Origin: Parapedobacter sp964613725 | GTDB lineage: Bacteria; Bacteroidota; Bacteroidia; Sphingobacteriales; Sphingobacteriaceae | Length of the DNA stretch: 64,000 nucleotides | Assembly: GCA_964613725.1 (NCBI GenBank) | Contig: CAZTJY010000001.1 | Location: 1-64,000 of the forward strand | Direction: 5' to 3' | Shown here: positions 8,338 through 17,244 of the stretch, piece after piece | Layout: each line of letters begins with the position of its first letter | Numbering within the stretch: the first letter of the stretch is position 1 | The notes under the pieces: generated by a model | Seen by the model: the letters and a program-made list of their open reading frames with translations, nothing else | Databases searched by the model: none | Told to the model about the DNA's origin: nothing | Program-made: the position numbers and the translations under genes

Positions 8338-10137
8338 TTAGGTCGATGCAAAAAAACTTTTCAACGCTTCGATTTGCTTCTCATTCAACACGCCTCGCAA
8401 TTCCTCTGTGCCAGCCTCACGTATCTTCTTTACGGATTTGAAAGTCTTAAGCAATTTCTCCGCAGTCGTACGGCCTATTCCGGGGACGCTTTCGAGTTCT
8501 GTACGGAACGTATTGCGACTCCGTTGTTTGCGGTGGAAGGTGATGCCAAACCGGTGCGCCTCGTCGCGCAGGTGCTGGATGACTTTCAAGGTCTCCGACT
8601 TCTTGTCGAGGTAAAGTGGGTACTGGTCGCCGGGATAGTATAGTTCCTCCAACCGCTTGGCAATACCAATCACCGTAACCTGCTTGTCGATGCCCAACAG
8701 TTTCAGGCTCTTCAGTGCGGACGATAGTTGGCCCTTGCCCCCATCGATGATGATGAGCTGTGGAAGTGTCTGCCCCTCGTCCAACAACCGTCGGTAACGC
8801 CGATGTACAGCCTCTTCCATCGTGGCAAAATCATTAGGTCCTTCTACGGTCTTTACATTGAAATGGCGGTAGTCTTTTTTTGATGGCCTGGCATCTTTGA
8901 AAACCACTACGGCCGATACGGGGTATTTACCCTGGAAGTTGGAGTTATCAAAACATTCGATATGCCGGGGGAGCACATTCATCCGTAGGTCGCGTTGCAT
9001 CTGTGAAAGGATGCGCTCGATTTTCAGTTCGGGGTTGAGCTTCTCGTATTGGTTGAGCCGCTCTTTCTTGAAGTACAACGCATTTTTGAGCGAGAGTTCA
9101 AGCAGTTTTTTCTTCTCCCCCTGCTTTGGTACAGTAAACCTGAGGGCTGCTGTATCGACATCAAGGGCAAACGGAACGATGATTTCCTTGGAAGTGCTGT
9201 TAAACCGACTACGTATTTCCGAAATCGCCAGGCTCAACAATTCGGTTTCACTTTCGTCCAATCGCTTCTTCAATTCCACGGTCTGCGTTTGGATGATGAC
9301 ACCATTCATCACTTTCAAGTAGTTGACAAACGCATGATTCTGGTCGGAAGCGATGCTAAATACATCGACATTGGTGATGGAAGAGTTGACCACTGTTGAT
9401 TTACTTTGGTAGCGGTCTAATAGATCGAGCTTGGTCTTCAGGTGGTGGGCGTACTCGAAATTCAATTCGGCCACCGCGGCGTCCAACTGTTCCTTCAACC
9501 GGCGGATAACCACGCCGATTTTCCCATTAAGGATGTCACGGATATCCTTCAAACTGTGTTCGTAGTCTTCTTCTGCTTGGTACCCCTCGCAGGGCCCTTT
9601 GCAATTGCCAATTTGGTATTCCAGGCAAACGCGGAATTTGCCACCGGCAATGTTTTCCGGGGTGAGCGACAGGTTACAGGTGCGGAGGGGGTAAAGCTCG
9701 CGTATGGTATCCATGATGGCGTGCATCATCCCCACCGAGGCGTAAGGACCGAAATACTTGGATCCGTCTTTGACATATTTGCGGGTTGGAAAGACGCGCG
9801 GAAACCGCTCATTTTTGATGACAATCCAAGGGTAGGTCTTATCATCTTTCAACATGACATTGTACCTCGGTTGATGCTTCTTGATCAGGCTGTTTTCCAA
9901 CAGCCAGGCGTCAATCTCCGTATCAACAATGGTAAAAGTAATGCGGCTGATTTTACGTACCAGCACACGGGTCTTGCCATTCAGTTGGCTGGTCTTGACG
10001 AAATACGAACTGACGCGACTTTTGAGATCCTTCGCTTTACCAATATAGATGAGCGCACCATCGGCATCCCAATACTGATACACCCCCGGCCGGTGCGGTA
10101 TCTGCTCAAGTGCTTTACGGTAGTCAAATTTGGTCAC
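8338..10137 (-). CDS. uvrC: excinuclease ABC subunit C
   Basis: A 599-residue UvrC. The N-terminal GIY-YIG nuclease domain (about 13-95) has HRPGVYQYWDADGALIYIGKAK; a UVR domain follows near 200-235; the RNase H-like endonuclease domain (about 370-530) contains HIECFDNSNFQG and IIIDGGKGQLSSA; tandem HhH motifs end the protein (VPGIGRTTAEKLL). It makes the dual incisions around DNA lesions bound by UvrB. The start is GTG at 10137 with AAGGAG 12 nt upstream. It lies downstream of the PBP1A gene on the same strand, 162 nt away. Confidence 0.95.
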   Translation of the reverse strand: MTKFDYRKALEQIPHRPGVYQYWDADGALIYIGKAKDLKSRVSSYFVKTSQLNGKTRVLVRKISRITFTIVDTEIDAWLLENSLIKKHQPRYNVMLKDDKTYPWIVIKNERFPRVFPTRKYVKDGSKYFGPYASVGMMHAIMDTIRELYPLRTCNLSLTPENIAGGKFRVCLEYQIGNCKGPCEGYQAEEDYEHSLKDIRDILNGKIGVVIRRLKEQLDAAVAELNFEYAHHLKTKLDLLDRYQSKSTVVNSSITNVDVFSIASDQNHAFVNYLKVMNGVIIQTQTVELKKRLDESETELLSLAISEIRSRFNSTSKEIIVPFALDVDTAALRFTVPKQGEKKKLLELSLKNALYFKKERLNQYEKLNPELKIERILSQMQRDLRMNVLPRHIECFDNSNFQGKYPVSAVVVFKDARPSKKDYRHFNVKTVEGPNDFATMEEAVHRRYRRLLDEGQTLPQLIIIDGGKGQLSSALKSLKLLGIDKQVTVIGIAKRLEELYYPGDQYPLYLDKKSETLKVIQHLRDEAHRFGITFHRKQRSRNTFRTELESVPGIGRTTAEKLLKTFKSVKKIREAGTEELRGVLNEKQIEALKSFFAST

Positions 10138-10237
10138 AGCTATCTTATTCTCCTTTCACACATTAATCACGTAAATACCGCTAAGATTTTTCGCACGACG
10201 GCAGTAAAGTAGGACCCTTTACGTACTCGATTGCATG

Positions 10238-10275
10238 CTTCGCGTGAACTTCTGTGCACTTTGCGTGACAACTTC
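10238..10275. repeat. imperfect direct repeat between PBP1A and uvrC
   Basis: CTTCGCGTGAACTTC (10238-10252) is repeated as CTTTGCGTGACAACTTC (10259-10275), with one substitution and a 2-nt insertion; the units start 21 nt apart, about two helical turns. The gap otherwise has no gene. The repeat could bind a regulator ahead of uvrC. Confidence 0.4.
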
Positions 10276-10299
10276 GCTTGGAATTTCTTAACCCCTTAC

Positions 10300-12549
10300 T
10301 CAAAACCCAAGTCGGTCGTCTAATTGCGGCTCTTCACTGGGCCTGAACTCCTCGTATTTACTGCAGTCTAACTCCCTGGTGAGCCCCCCCTCCGGCAATG
10401 GGAAATCGCCCTGCGTATAATTCAAAGTCGTATCGGCATAGATTTTCTGCATGTACAAGGCAAATACCGGCAACGCAGCCTGCGCACCCTGCCCTTCGGC
10501 CATGGAGGCGAAGCTGATGCCCCGGTCTTCAGCACCCGTCCATACACCACTTACCAACTCGGGTGTGATGCCGATGAACCATGCGTCCGCGTTATCATTG
10601 GTGGTGCCGGTTTTACCTCCGATGGGATTGTTAAGTCCATAACGCCAGCGTATACGGCCGCCAGACCCGTTAGCAACCACGCTTTTCAGCATATCAACCA
10701 TAATATAAGCTGTCTGGCTGTTCAGTACTTTGGAAACCCGTGGTGCATTTTCGTAAATCGGCATGCCGTTCTTGTCTTCGATACGGAGGATATAGGTTGG
10801 CTCTACCCACACACCATGGTTTACAAATGCAGAATAAGCACCGACCATGTCGTATACCGATGCTTCATAAGCCCCCAATGCGATCGATGGAAACTCGGGT
10901 ACATCAGACGTAATGCCCATGCGCTTGGTCAGCGCCGCTACCGGTGTAGCCCCCACTTCGTCAATCATGTAAGCCGTTGCATAATTCTGTGAGTGAGCTA
11001 AGGCCGTACGCAACGAGATTGGGCTACCAGCCGAGTTATCACCGCGGGGCGACCAGGCATACGGGCCCGTACCGACGGTGAGCGGCACGTTGGGCACCTT
11101 GAAACAGGGCGAATAACCATTGTCGATTGCCACCGCATAGGTAAACGGCTTCGCCGTCGATCCCACTTGCCGGGTACCTGTTTTCACTTGGTCATATTTA
11201 TAATGTTCGAAGTTGATTCCACCGACCCAAGCACGCACATAACCCGTGTGCGGTTCCATAGACATAAATGAGTTCCGAAGAATGAGCTTGTTATACCGGA
11301 TGGAATCCATCGGTGTCATCACGGTATCCCTGTTGCCATCCCACGTAAAGATGGTCATCGGCACCGGCGTATCGAAGTCCTTCTTGATTTCTGCTTCGGT
11401 CTTACCGGCTTGCTTCAGCATCCGGTAGCGGTCTGAGCGCTTCATGCCCGTTTCTAGCAGTTTCGCCTTTTCGCCCCGGAACGGGTCGCGGTTTTTCCAC
11501 TGCCGGTCAAACGAAGCCTGGACGGTTTTCATCCATTCTTTTTGTGACTCTTCGGCATACTGTTGCATTTTCGAATTGATGGTCGTATAGATTCTAAGAC
11601 CGTCCCGATCCAAATCCCATGGGCTACCATCGGCTTTGGTAATTGATAACTCGTTGAATTCCCGCTGGATTTCACGTTTCAGTACGGCTCGGAAATATGG
11701 AGCCAAGCCATCGCCATATTCAGATATGTTCATATCCAATATCAACGGCTTTTTCTGCAGTTCCAACGATTCTTCCCTAGTGATATAACCGGCCCTGCGC
11801 ATGCTTTCAATGACCACGTTACGGCGAACGATAGACCGTTGCGGATACCGTACGGGAGAATACATCCCTGGCCCCTTAAGCATACCCACGAGAGTTGCTG
11901 CTTGTGGTATATCCAACTTATCAGGTGTTGTGTTAAAGTACGTACGGGCAGCGGATTTAATACCGAACGTGTTGTAGGCACCAAAATCGACCGTATTAAA
12001 ATACATCGTGATGATTTCCTCTTTGGTATAATTGCGTTCAAGACGTACCGCAGTAATCCATTCCTGGAATTTCTGGATGATGCGCTTGCCAGTGTTCCGC
12101 GCGCGGCCTTCGGAAAACAAGTTTAGCGCCAATTGCTGGGTAATCGTACTTGCGCCTTGGCGCTTGCCGATTAGGTTATAAAAAATAATGGTGAACGTAC
12201 GCCGGTAATCAATACCCGAGTGGCGGTAAAAGCGCTTATCTTCCGTAGCGATGAGCGCCTGCACTAAATGGGGCGACAGCTGTTCATAGCTCACTTTCGA
12301 TCGGTTTTGCACATAGTAAGTTCCCAGCACCTTACCATCGTCCGAGATGACCTCGGACGCAAGGTTACTTTTTGGGTTTTCCAAATCGCGGAAAGTAGGT
12401 AACTTACCAAACAACCCCACGCCAACACAAAAGATAAATAAAAACCCCACCAAAATGAGACCGATAAGGACCTTCCAAAAGACACGGGTATACCGGCTGA
12501 TTTCATCTTTGGTTAGCTTGTTGTTCGTATTCTTTTTCTGTCTATTCAT
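10300..12549 (-). CDS. penicillin-binding protein 1A (bifunctional transglycosylase/transpeptidase)
   Basis: A 749-residue class A PBP. A Lys-rich cytoplasmic tail is followed by one membrane anchor (about 25-48). The GT51 glycosyltransferase domain has the catalytic Glu103 in ATEDKRFYRH and the GASTITQQL motif (132-140). The transpeptidase domain has Ser464 in STAKPF, an SQN motif near residue 523 and KTGTT near 646. It polymerises and cross-links peptidoglycan on the periplasmic side of the inner membrane. It is 30 nt downstream of the PorW-like gene and likely co-transcribed with it. Confidence 0.94.
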   Translation of the reverse strand: MNRQKKNTNNKLTKDEISRYTRVFWKVLIGLILVGFLFIFCVGVGLFGKLPTFRDLENPKSNLASEVISDDGKVLGTYYVQNRSKVSYEQLSPHLVQALIATEDKRFYRHSGIDYRRTFTIIFYNLIGKRQGASTITQQLALNLFSEGRARNTGKRIIQKFQEWITAVRLERNYTKEEIITMYFNTVDFGAYNTFGIKSAARTYFNTTPDKLDIPQAATLVGMLKGPGMYSPVRYPQRSIVRRNVVIESMRRAGYITREESLELQKKPLILDMNISEYGDGLAPYFRAVLKREIQREFNELSITKADGSPWDLDRDGLRIYTTINSKMQQYAEESQKEWMKTVQASFDRQWKNRDPFRGEKAKLLETGMKRSDRYRMLKQAGKTEAEIKKDFDTPVPMTIFTWDGNRDTVMTPMDSIRYNKLILRNSFMSMEPHTGYVRAWVGGINFEHYKYDQVKTGTRQVGSTAKPFTYAVAIDNGYSPCFKVPNVPLTVGTGPYAWSPRGDNSAGSPISLRTALAHSQNYATAYMIDEVGATPVAALTKRMGITSDVPEFPSIALGAYEASVYDMVGAYSAFVNHGVWVEPTYILRIEDKNGMPIYENAPRVSKVLNSQTAYIMVDMLKSVVANGSGGRIRWRYGLNNPIGGKTGTTNDNADAWFIGITPELVSGVWTGAEDRGISFASMAEGQGAQAALPVFALYMQKIYADTTLNYTQGDFPLPEGGLTRELDCSKYEEFRPSEEPQLDDRLGF

Positions 12550-12579
12550 TCTTCTACTTAAAACGCACGCCTTGCGCGG

Positions 12580-15477
12580 TTACCTATCCAATTGTTCCTG
12601 ATATACGGTATGGTAATCGTCTACCTTATCGAAATCAGATAACGTGCCAAAATTTGTCTCGGTGATAACAAAGGTATTATAGAGATCGCCCGGGATTTTC
12701 ATGATATCGGATATAAGCGGTAAAATCCGTGTTTCATACCGTTTGGCGTCAGCGTAGTTATTAAATGGCCCGATGTAAATCAATTGGTTATCATCGCTTA
12801 CCGTCTTCAACTGGTGAGAGATGGTCTGGGCGGCATAGCGTGTACGATTGAACTGACCGATGCCGAAACGCGAGGGTGCTAAGTTAACGCGCCCGTTCAT
12901 CACGTTCACCACGAAGTAATACGTTGCCGAATCTGGCAGCAATGTCAAATCGCGATACACATTGGGGCCCAGTTCTCCTACATCCGCTACTTTCGCCAGT
13001 TGTTGCTTTGTTACGCCCCGTCCATTTCCTAGTCCTTGCTGGCCCGCTATCCCCATGCTTGCGGCTGTAGCCACGGCCAATTCCCGGCGCGGGGGTGGTG
13101 GTTTAGGCCCATGTGTAATCACGAGCTGCGGCCATAATGTCATGGTCGGTTCATCGACGAACCGCTCCCTGCCTTCAACAATGGGGAGTAGGGCATATTG
13201 CCGGGTGGATAGCGTATCACGATGGGCCTCGATAAATGACAAATGCTGGTTAACAAGTGGAGTAATAAGGCTATCGTCAGGAAAATCCGCGACCAGCCCC
13301 TTTAAAGCATTTTCGAACGTATCGAGCCGCGATGTCCTGCCCCACGCCAGCGCCCGCAGGTAAGCCAACTGGATCAACGTCTGTTCGCGCCCTGCTCCAT
13401 TGTCGAGTATCCGCGTAACTTCGTCAATTACTTCGGGGTATTGTTGTTCGGTATAGTAGGTATACGCGGTTGCGTACGCCTGATCTAAGGCGCGCTGCTC
13501 TTGCTCCAATTTGATAAGGTACATTGGATCACGGATAATCGCGCTGTACCGCGAGTCGGGAAAATTCGCTAATAGCTTTTCGCGGTAATGGGCCGTTTTA
13601 GCCGCATCAATATCGGCATATAACCGATAAAGGTTGTAATATAATAGCGATGCATCTGTTGTAGCTGGGTAGCGGGTCAACAGCTCCTCGTAGGTACGGA
13701 TAGCTGCTTTGTCATCGCGCAATTCGTCCCGGTAACTATTGCCGATTCGCATCAGTGCGGTATGTATAAGCGTATCCGAAGCAGCTATTTTCTCCTCTGT
13801 GTCAGGCAGCTCGTCCAAGTACACTTGTCGAAGCTCCGCCGCCCATGTTGCACTGTCCACTTCAACGGTATCCCTCAGCGAAGCATCGACGACTTCGGGG
13901 GTGCCGGTGGCGACAGTGGCCACAGCTACCCCCACCGCCATATCACTGAACCGCCAGTTATCCTTCAGTTGGCGGTTGCCCCACCGACGCCGAAACTCCG
14001 CCTGCCCCATTCCCATGGCATCGGGGTTATTGAAGTAAAAGCGGTTGTCGGTATAGGTAGGTGTAGCTGCAAGCATATCATCGAACGGCGAAATGCGCGC
14101 CGATTGTCGGGACTTCTTTACCGTTGTTTCTTCCTTGTCGGCTTGACGTTGGATCCAACGGTGGGTAATCAGACTATCCAACTCAGCTTGCCGCTGCACC
14201 TCGCCTAGCCCCGCGAGGTACTGCAAACTATCTTGGTGCGCCACGATTCGCAATTGTGCAATGAGGCCGTCCAAATTCGCAATTTTCCGCTGCACCTCCC
14301 CTGCCTGGGGAAAATCGGTCGGCAACACCATGCCCACACTGTCGTAGTAAAGCTTTGCAGTGGGGTAATCAGCTGCCTGAAAATAATGGTCGGCCAACGC
14401 CAGGAAAGTCAGCGTGGTCTGGTAACGGTTGCTACTTTCCTGTCTCAGCGCCAGTTCGTAATTAGCCAAGGCTTCGGGCAAGTGGCCATCGGCATAGAAA
14501 ATCTTGGCAATCTGGAAATAAACCTGATCTTTGAACTCTTTGTTCTTGCCATCGCGCAACATACGCCGCAACAGTTTCACACGTTGTTCGCCCATTCCAT
14601 TTTCCTCCGTTGCCAAAAACACACGGTTCAATCCCGCATGGAACGACATCTCATAAGGCGCATTGCTCCGCACCACTTTACTATAGTGGTCATAAGCATC
14701 ATCTGCTCGATCGTGCTTTTGCAACAGTTGTCCCAACAAGAAATGCCACCGCAACTTGGTGGGCCTATGCCGGGTATGCTCGATGGCTTGCTCGAGCATC
14801 GTAATCGCAGACGCTTCATCGTGCATCAAAAGGTAGTACTTGGCTTGTGTAGCGAATGCTAGCCCCGCTGACTTCCTCTCGGATTCCAGTCCGGCGAATA
14901 CAGTGTCGAGCACCAAACCGGCATCGGTAAGGTTGCCGAGTTGCATTTGGGAGCGCGCCTTCCAAACTAGCGCAGCCTGGCGGTACTCCGGCATATCAGC
15001 GAAAGTATTGGCCACATAGGTGAAAAACTCCACGGCGTTGTAGTAGTTTCCCTTCAGATAGTTCGCTTTTCCGGTAAGTAAGTAAGCTTCGTTGATGTAT
15101 TTGCTTTTCGCTTTTTTGTTGATGATATCCCTGGCCTTGCCGATCACCGAATCCATCAATTGGGTATTTGCCAATGCCGTAGCCTCCGTGGGTTCGATGA
15201 GTACCGGCAAAAACTGCTGGTAGTTGTCGCGGTGTGCCTCAAAATTCTCACGCGTTACATCCGCAATGATTTTACGACCATGGTAGACTATATTGAACTT
15301 GGCCGTCAAGTTCTCCATCATATCGTATTCGACCTCGTTTTCTTTGGCCCTATTCGCGGCGCATCCCATTATCACGCAACAGACCAAAGTGCCTGCGGCA
15401 ATACGACGGACCGAAAAAGCGGACAAGTGCCGAAAAAAACAATATATTTGCTGGGAATGCACATGCAAAAATATCAT
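12580..15477 (-). CDS. porW: SprE/PorW-like TPR lipoprotein (type IX secretion)
   Basis: A protein of up to 965 residues with a lipobox (VIMGC at about residue 39) and many tetratricopeptide-like helical pairs (roughly 100-390 and 560-760), ending in a small domain with YFVVNVMNGRVNLAPSRFGIGQFNR. The opening NLTAKFNIVYHG after the lipid anchor is typical of SprE/PorW, which is needed for type IX secretion and gliding in Bacteroidota. Start is uncertain: ATG 15477 lies upstream of a possible -7 box (15473-15466), so GTG 15462 or TTG 15426 is also possible. It heads a minus-strand group with the PBP1A gene. Confidence 0.82.
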   Translation of the reverse strand: MIFLHVHSQQIYCFFRHLSAFSVRRIAAGTLVCCVIMGCAANRAKENEVEYDMMENLTAKFNIVYHGRKIIADVTRENFEAHRDNYQQFLPVLIEPTEATALANTQLMDSVIGKARDIINKKAKSKYINEAYLLTGKANYLKGNYYNAVEFFTYVANTFADMPEYRQAALVWKARSQMQLGNLTDAGLVLDTVFAGLESERKSAGLAFATQAKYYLLMHDEASAITMLEQAIEHTRHRPTKLRWHFLLGQLLQKHDRADDAYDHYSKVVRSNAPYEMSFHAGLNRVFLATEENGMGEQRVKLLRRMLRDGKNKEFKDQVYFQIAKIFYADGHLPEALANYELALRQESSNRYQTTLTFLALADHYFQAADYPTAKLYYDSVGMVLPTDFPQAGEVQRKIANLDGLIAQLRIVAHQDSLQYLAGLGEVQRQAELDSLITHRWIQRQADKEETTVKKSRQSARISPFDDMLAATPTYTDNRFYFNNPDAMGMGQAEFRRRWGNRQLKDNWRFSDMAVGVAVATVATGTPEVVDASLRDTVEVDSATWAAELRQVYLDELPDTEEKIAASDTLIHTALMRIGNSYRDELRDDKAAIRTYEELLTRYPATTDASLLYYNLYRLYADIDAAKTAHYREKLLANFPDSRYSAIIRDPMYLIKLEQEQRALDQAYATAYTYYTEQQYPEVIDEVTRILDNGAGREQTLIQLAYLRALAWGRTSRLDTFENALKGLVADFPDDSLITPLVNQHLSFIEAHRDTLSTRQYALLPIVEGRERFVDEPTMTLWPQLVITHGPKPPPPRRELAVATAASMGIAGQQGLGNGRGVTKQQLAKVADVGELGPNVYRDLTLLPDSATYYFVVNVMNGRVNLAPSRFGIGQFNRTRYAAQTISHQLKTVSDDNQLIYIGPFNNYADAKRYETRILPLISDIMKIPGDLYNTFVITETNFGTLSDFDKVDDYHTVYQEQLDR
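15443..15473. promoter_or_regulatory. facing pair of -7 elements between porW and the M23 gene
   Basis: TATATTTG on the plus strand (15443-15450) and TATTTTTG on the minus strand (15473-15466) both match TAnnTTTG. They read towards each other, so the two predicted start sites nearly coincide around 15457-15460 and each promoter lies in the transcribed region of the other. No strong -33 boxes were found, so this is a candidate only. Confidence 0.35.
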
Positions 15478-15696
15478 TTATTTTCATTCGAGAACAATTA
15501 TTCGGTAGTTGTCGACTTTGAATGGCATGATTCATATGTGCTTGTCTCCAATCGTATTCTTGCGTTCACGGATGTTCGGCCCATGAATGCTCCTCAATTT
15601 GTTCTTAATGGCCTCATGGAACCTGCATTTCCATCGGCTATAATTAATTATACACGCAACTTAGAAAGGAGCTATAGTGGCGAGACAAAAAAATAA
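15457..15696 (+). CDS. possible small protein ahead of the M23 peptidase
   Basis: An open frame of 79 codons from ATG 15457 (or ATG 15463). It fills the otherwise empty gap and overlaps the first 20 nt of the peptidase gene. A TATATTTG box ends 6 nt before the ATG, which would make the message leaderless. The product is rich in aromatic and hydrophobic residues (for example DFEWHDSYVLVSNRILAF), has no signal peptide, and matches no family I know. It overlaps the 5' end of the porW frame on the other strand. It may be non-coding chance. Confidence 0.3.
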   Translation: MHMQKYHLFSFENNYSVVVDFEWHDSYVLVSNRILAFTDVRPMNAPQFVLNGLMEPAFPSAIINYTRNLERSYSGETKK

Positions 15697-16561
15697 GCTA
15701 TCCAAAATATTGAGTGCCCGCTACAAGGTAGTGGTACTCCATGAAGACACCTTTGAGGAAAAAGCGGCTTTTCGGGGTAAGTTATGGTATTGGATTAGTG
15801 GAACCATATCAACCATCATCGTACTTGTGGTATTAACGATTGTCCTCATCCGCTCCACGTCGTTGCGCGAATATGTCATCGGTGGGTCGCTAAGCGGATA
15901 CGAACGCACGGTGCTGTTGGAGACCTACGCACGGATCGACTCGATGGAACAAATAGCCCGGGCGCAGGAGCAATACCTTAACAATATTAAACAGGTGATC
16001 AGCGGTGACGTTGGAGAAACCGCGGCGGAAGCACAGGAAAGACATCCAGTGGGTGACAAGGTTTCGTCGCTTGGCTCGGAAATTCCAGATACGGGCCTCT
16101 CTGAAGATGAGTTGGCCCTGCGGGAACTGGTGGAATCAGGTGCCCCCTATGATTTACCCGAAAACCCCGGCCCCGTACGGACAGGCATCGCATCTTACAC
16201 CTTCTACAGTCCTATCAAGGGAATCATCAGTTCGAGTTTTAGTGCCCAAGAGCAGCATTACGCAGTGGATATCGCAGTGAAACAAAACGAGCCGGTGCGC
16301 AGCACCCTGAGTGGCCACGTAATTTTTGCTTCCTACACGCCCGAAACCGGCTACGTCGTCATTGTGCAGCATGGCAATAATTTGCTATCGTTGTATAAAC
16401 ATTGTGCATCAATTATCAAAAAAGTTGGTAGCTTTGTGCGTGGCGGGGAAGTAATTGCGTTTGCCGGAAATACCGGATCGTTGACAACAGGTCCGCATCT
16501 CCATTTCGAACTCTGGTATAATGGCAACCCAGTAAATCCCACGGACTACATCGCTTTTTGA
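15677..16561 (+). CDS. M23 family metallopeptidase (LytM domain), membrane-anchored
   Basis: 294 residues: a basic cytoplasmic tail, one membrane helix (about 37-58), a coiled linker, and a C-terminal LytM/peptidase M23 domain (about 170-294). The zinc and catalytic residues are visible: His194 and Asp198 in HYAVD, His242 in YKH, and His274/His276 in HLHFE. It probably cuts cross-links in peptidoglycan in the periplasm. The start is GTG at 15677 with AGAAAGGAG upstream. Bactofilin follows 21 nt later; M23 peptidases and bactofilins act together in cell-shape control in other bacteria. Confidence 0.92.
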   Translation: MARQKNKLSKILSARYKVVVLHEDTFEEKAAFRGKLWYWISGTISTIIVLVVLTIVLIRSTSLREYVIGGSLSGYERTVLLETYARIDSMEQIARAQEQYLNNIKQVISGDVGETAAEAQERHPVGDKVSSLGSEIPDTGLSEDELALRELVESGAPYDLPENPGPVRTGIASYTFYSPIKGIISSSFSAQEQHYAVDIAVKQNEPVRSTLSGHVIFASYTPETGYVVIVQHGNNLLSLYKHCASIIKKVGSFVRGGEVIAFAGNTGSLTTGPHLHFELWYNGNPVNPTDYIAF

Positions 16562-16582
16562 TAACCAAACGTTTACCTAAGC

Positions 16583-17023
16583 ATGATTAACATGTTTACA
16601 AATAAAAAAACCGAAAAACTACCAGAAACACGGAGTAGTAGTTTCAACTTGATTGCCGATGGGACCGAAATAACGGGTGATATCTCCACTACAGGCGACT
16701 TGCGTATTGACGGCCGCATCCGCGGCAACGTTTCTTGCACGGCTAAGTTAGTTGTAGGCGATGGCGGCGACATCACCGGAAACATCAGTTGTTGCTCAGG
16801 CGAGATTTCCGGCACCGTGCAGGGGCAAGTTGTTGCCAAGGAAGTCCTCCAGCTCAATCAATCGGCAATGATCCAAGGAGATATCGAAGCGATGCGGTTC
16901 ATCGTTGAAGATGGCGCGTCCATCAATGGCCGCTGTACCACCAGCCGCAGCCTGGCCTTACCCCAACATCAGCCCGAGGTGAAACTGATTGCGTATGAAA
17001 AGCCGGAAGCGGTTACCGACTAA
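16583..17023 (+). CDS. bactofilin (polymer-forming cytoskeletal protein)
   Basis: 146 residues. A polar N-terminal tail of about 25 residues is followed by the bactofilin right-handed beta-helix (about 26-125), seen as repeated short Gly/Ile/Val strands such as ITGDISTTGDLRIDGRIRGN and VGDGGDITGNI. Bactofilins polymerise without nucleotide at the inner membrane and often recruit cell-wall hydrolases. The gene directly follows an M23 peptidase, which fits this role. Its 3' end overlaps the next gene by about 29 nt. Confidence 0.93.
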   Translation: MINMFTNKKTEKLPETRSSSFNLIADGTEITGDISTTGDLRIDGRIRGNVSCTAKLVVGDGGDITGNISCCSGEISGTVQGQVVAKEVLQLNQSAMIQGDIEAMRFIVEDGASINGRCTTSRSLALPQHQPEVKLIAYEKPEAVTD

Positions 17024-17231
17024 AACACTGGGTAAATACGCATATTTCAGCGGGGTCGGCTTCCAGATGCTGGCCATCATCGGTGTGTTCACCTATATCG
17101 GGTATCGTATCGACGAATCGCGCGGGGCCGAAACCCCCATCTGGACGGCGCTCTTTGCATTGGCCGGTGTGTGCATCAGCATGTATACGGTGATCCGGGC
17201 GGTGACACGCAACAACAAAAAGCAACCTTAA
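16995..17231 (+). CDS. AtpZ/AtpI family small membrane protein
   Basis: About 78 residues with two membrane helices (about 14-32 and 45-66) joined by the YIGYRIDESRGAETPIW loop, a pattern of the AtpZ/AtpI family (F0F1-ATP synthase assembly or Mg2+-related proteins). The ATG at 16995 is used; a TTG at 16989 is possible. It overlaps the bactofilin gene, so translation is likely coupled. The ATP synthase operon that normally follows is not here: the next genes run on the other strand. Confidence 0.8.
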   Translation: MKSRKRLPTKTLGKYAYFSGVGFQMLAIIGVFTYIGYRIDESRGAETPIWTALFALAGVCISMYTVIRAVTRNNKKQP

Positions 17232-17244
17232 CCCGTTCACACGA

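Noticed and set aside
9442..10212. A 256-codon plus-strand frame opposite uvrC
   Set aside because: It mirrors the conserved N-terminal part of uvrC, whose motifs are clear; no ribosome site or family match.
13762..14862. Long plus-strand frames opposite the porW gene (for example 14233-14862)
   Set aside because: They lie fully inside the well-supported TPR lipoprotein on the other strand, show no domain or signal peptide, and have unlikely residue composition.
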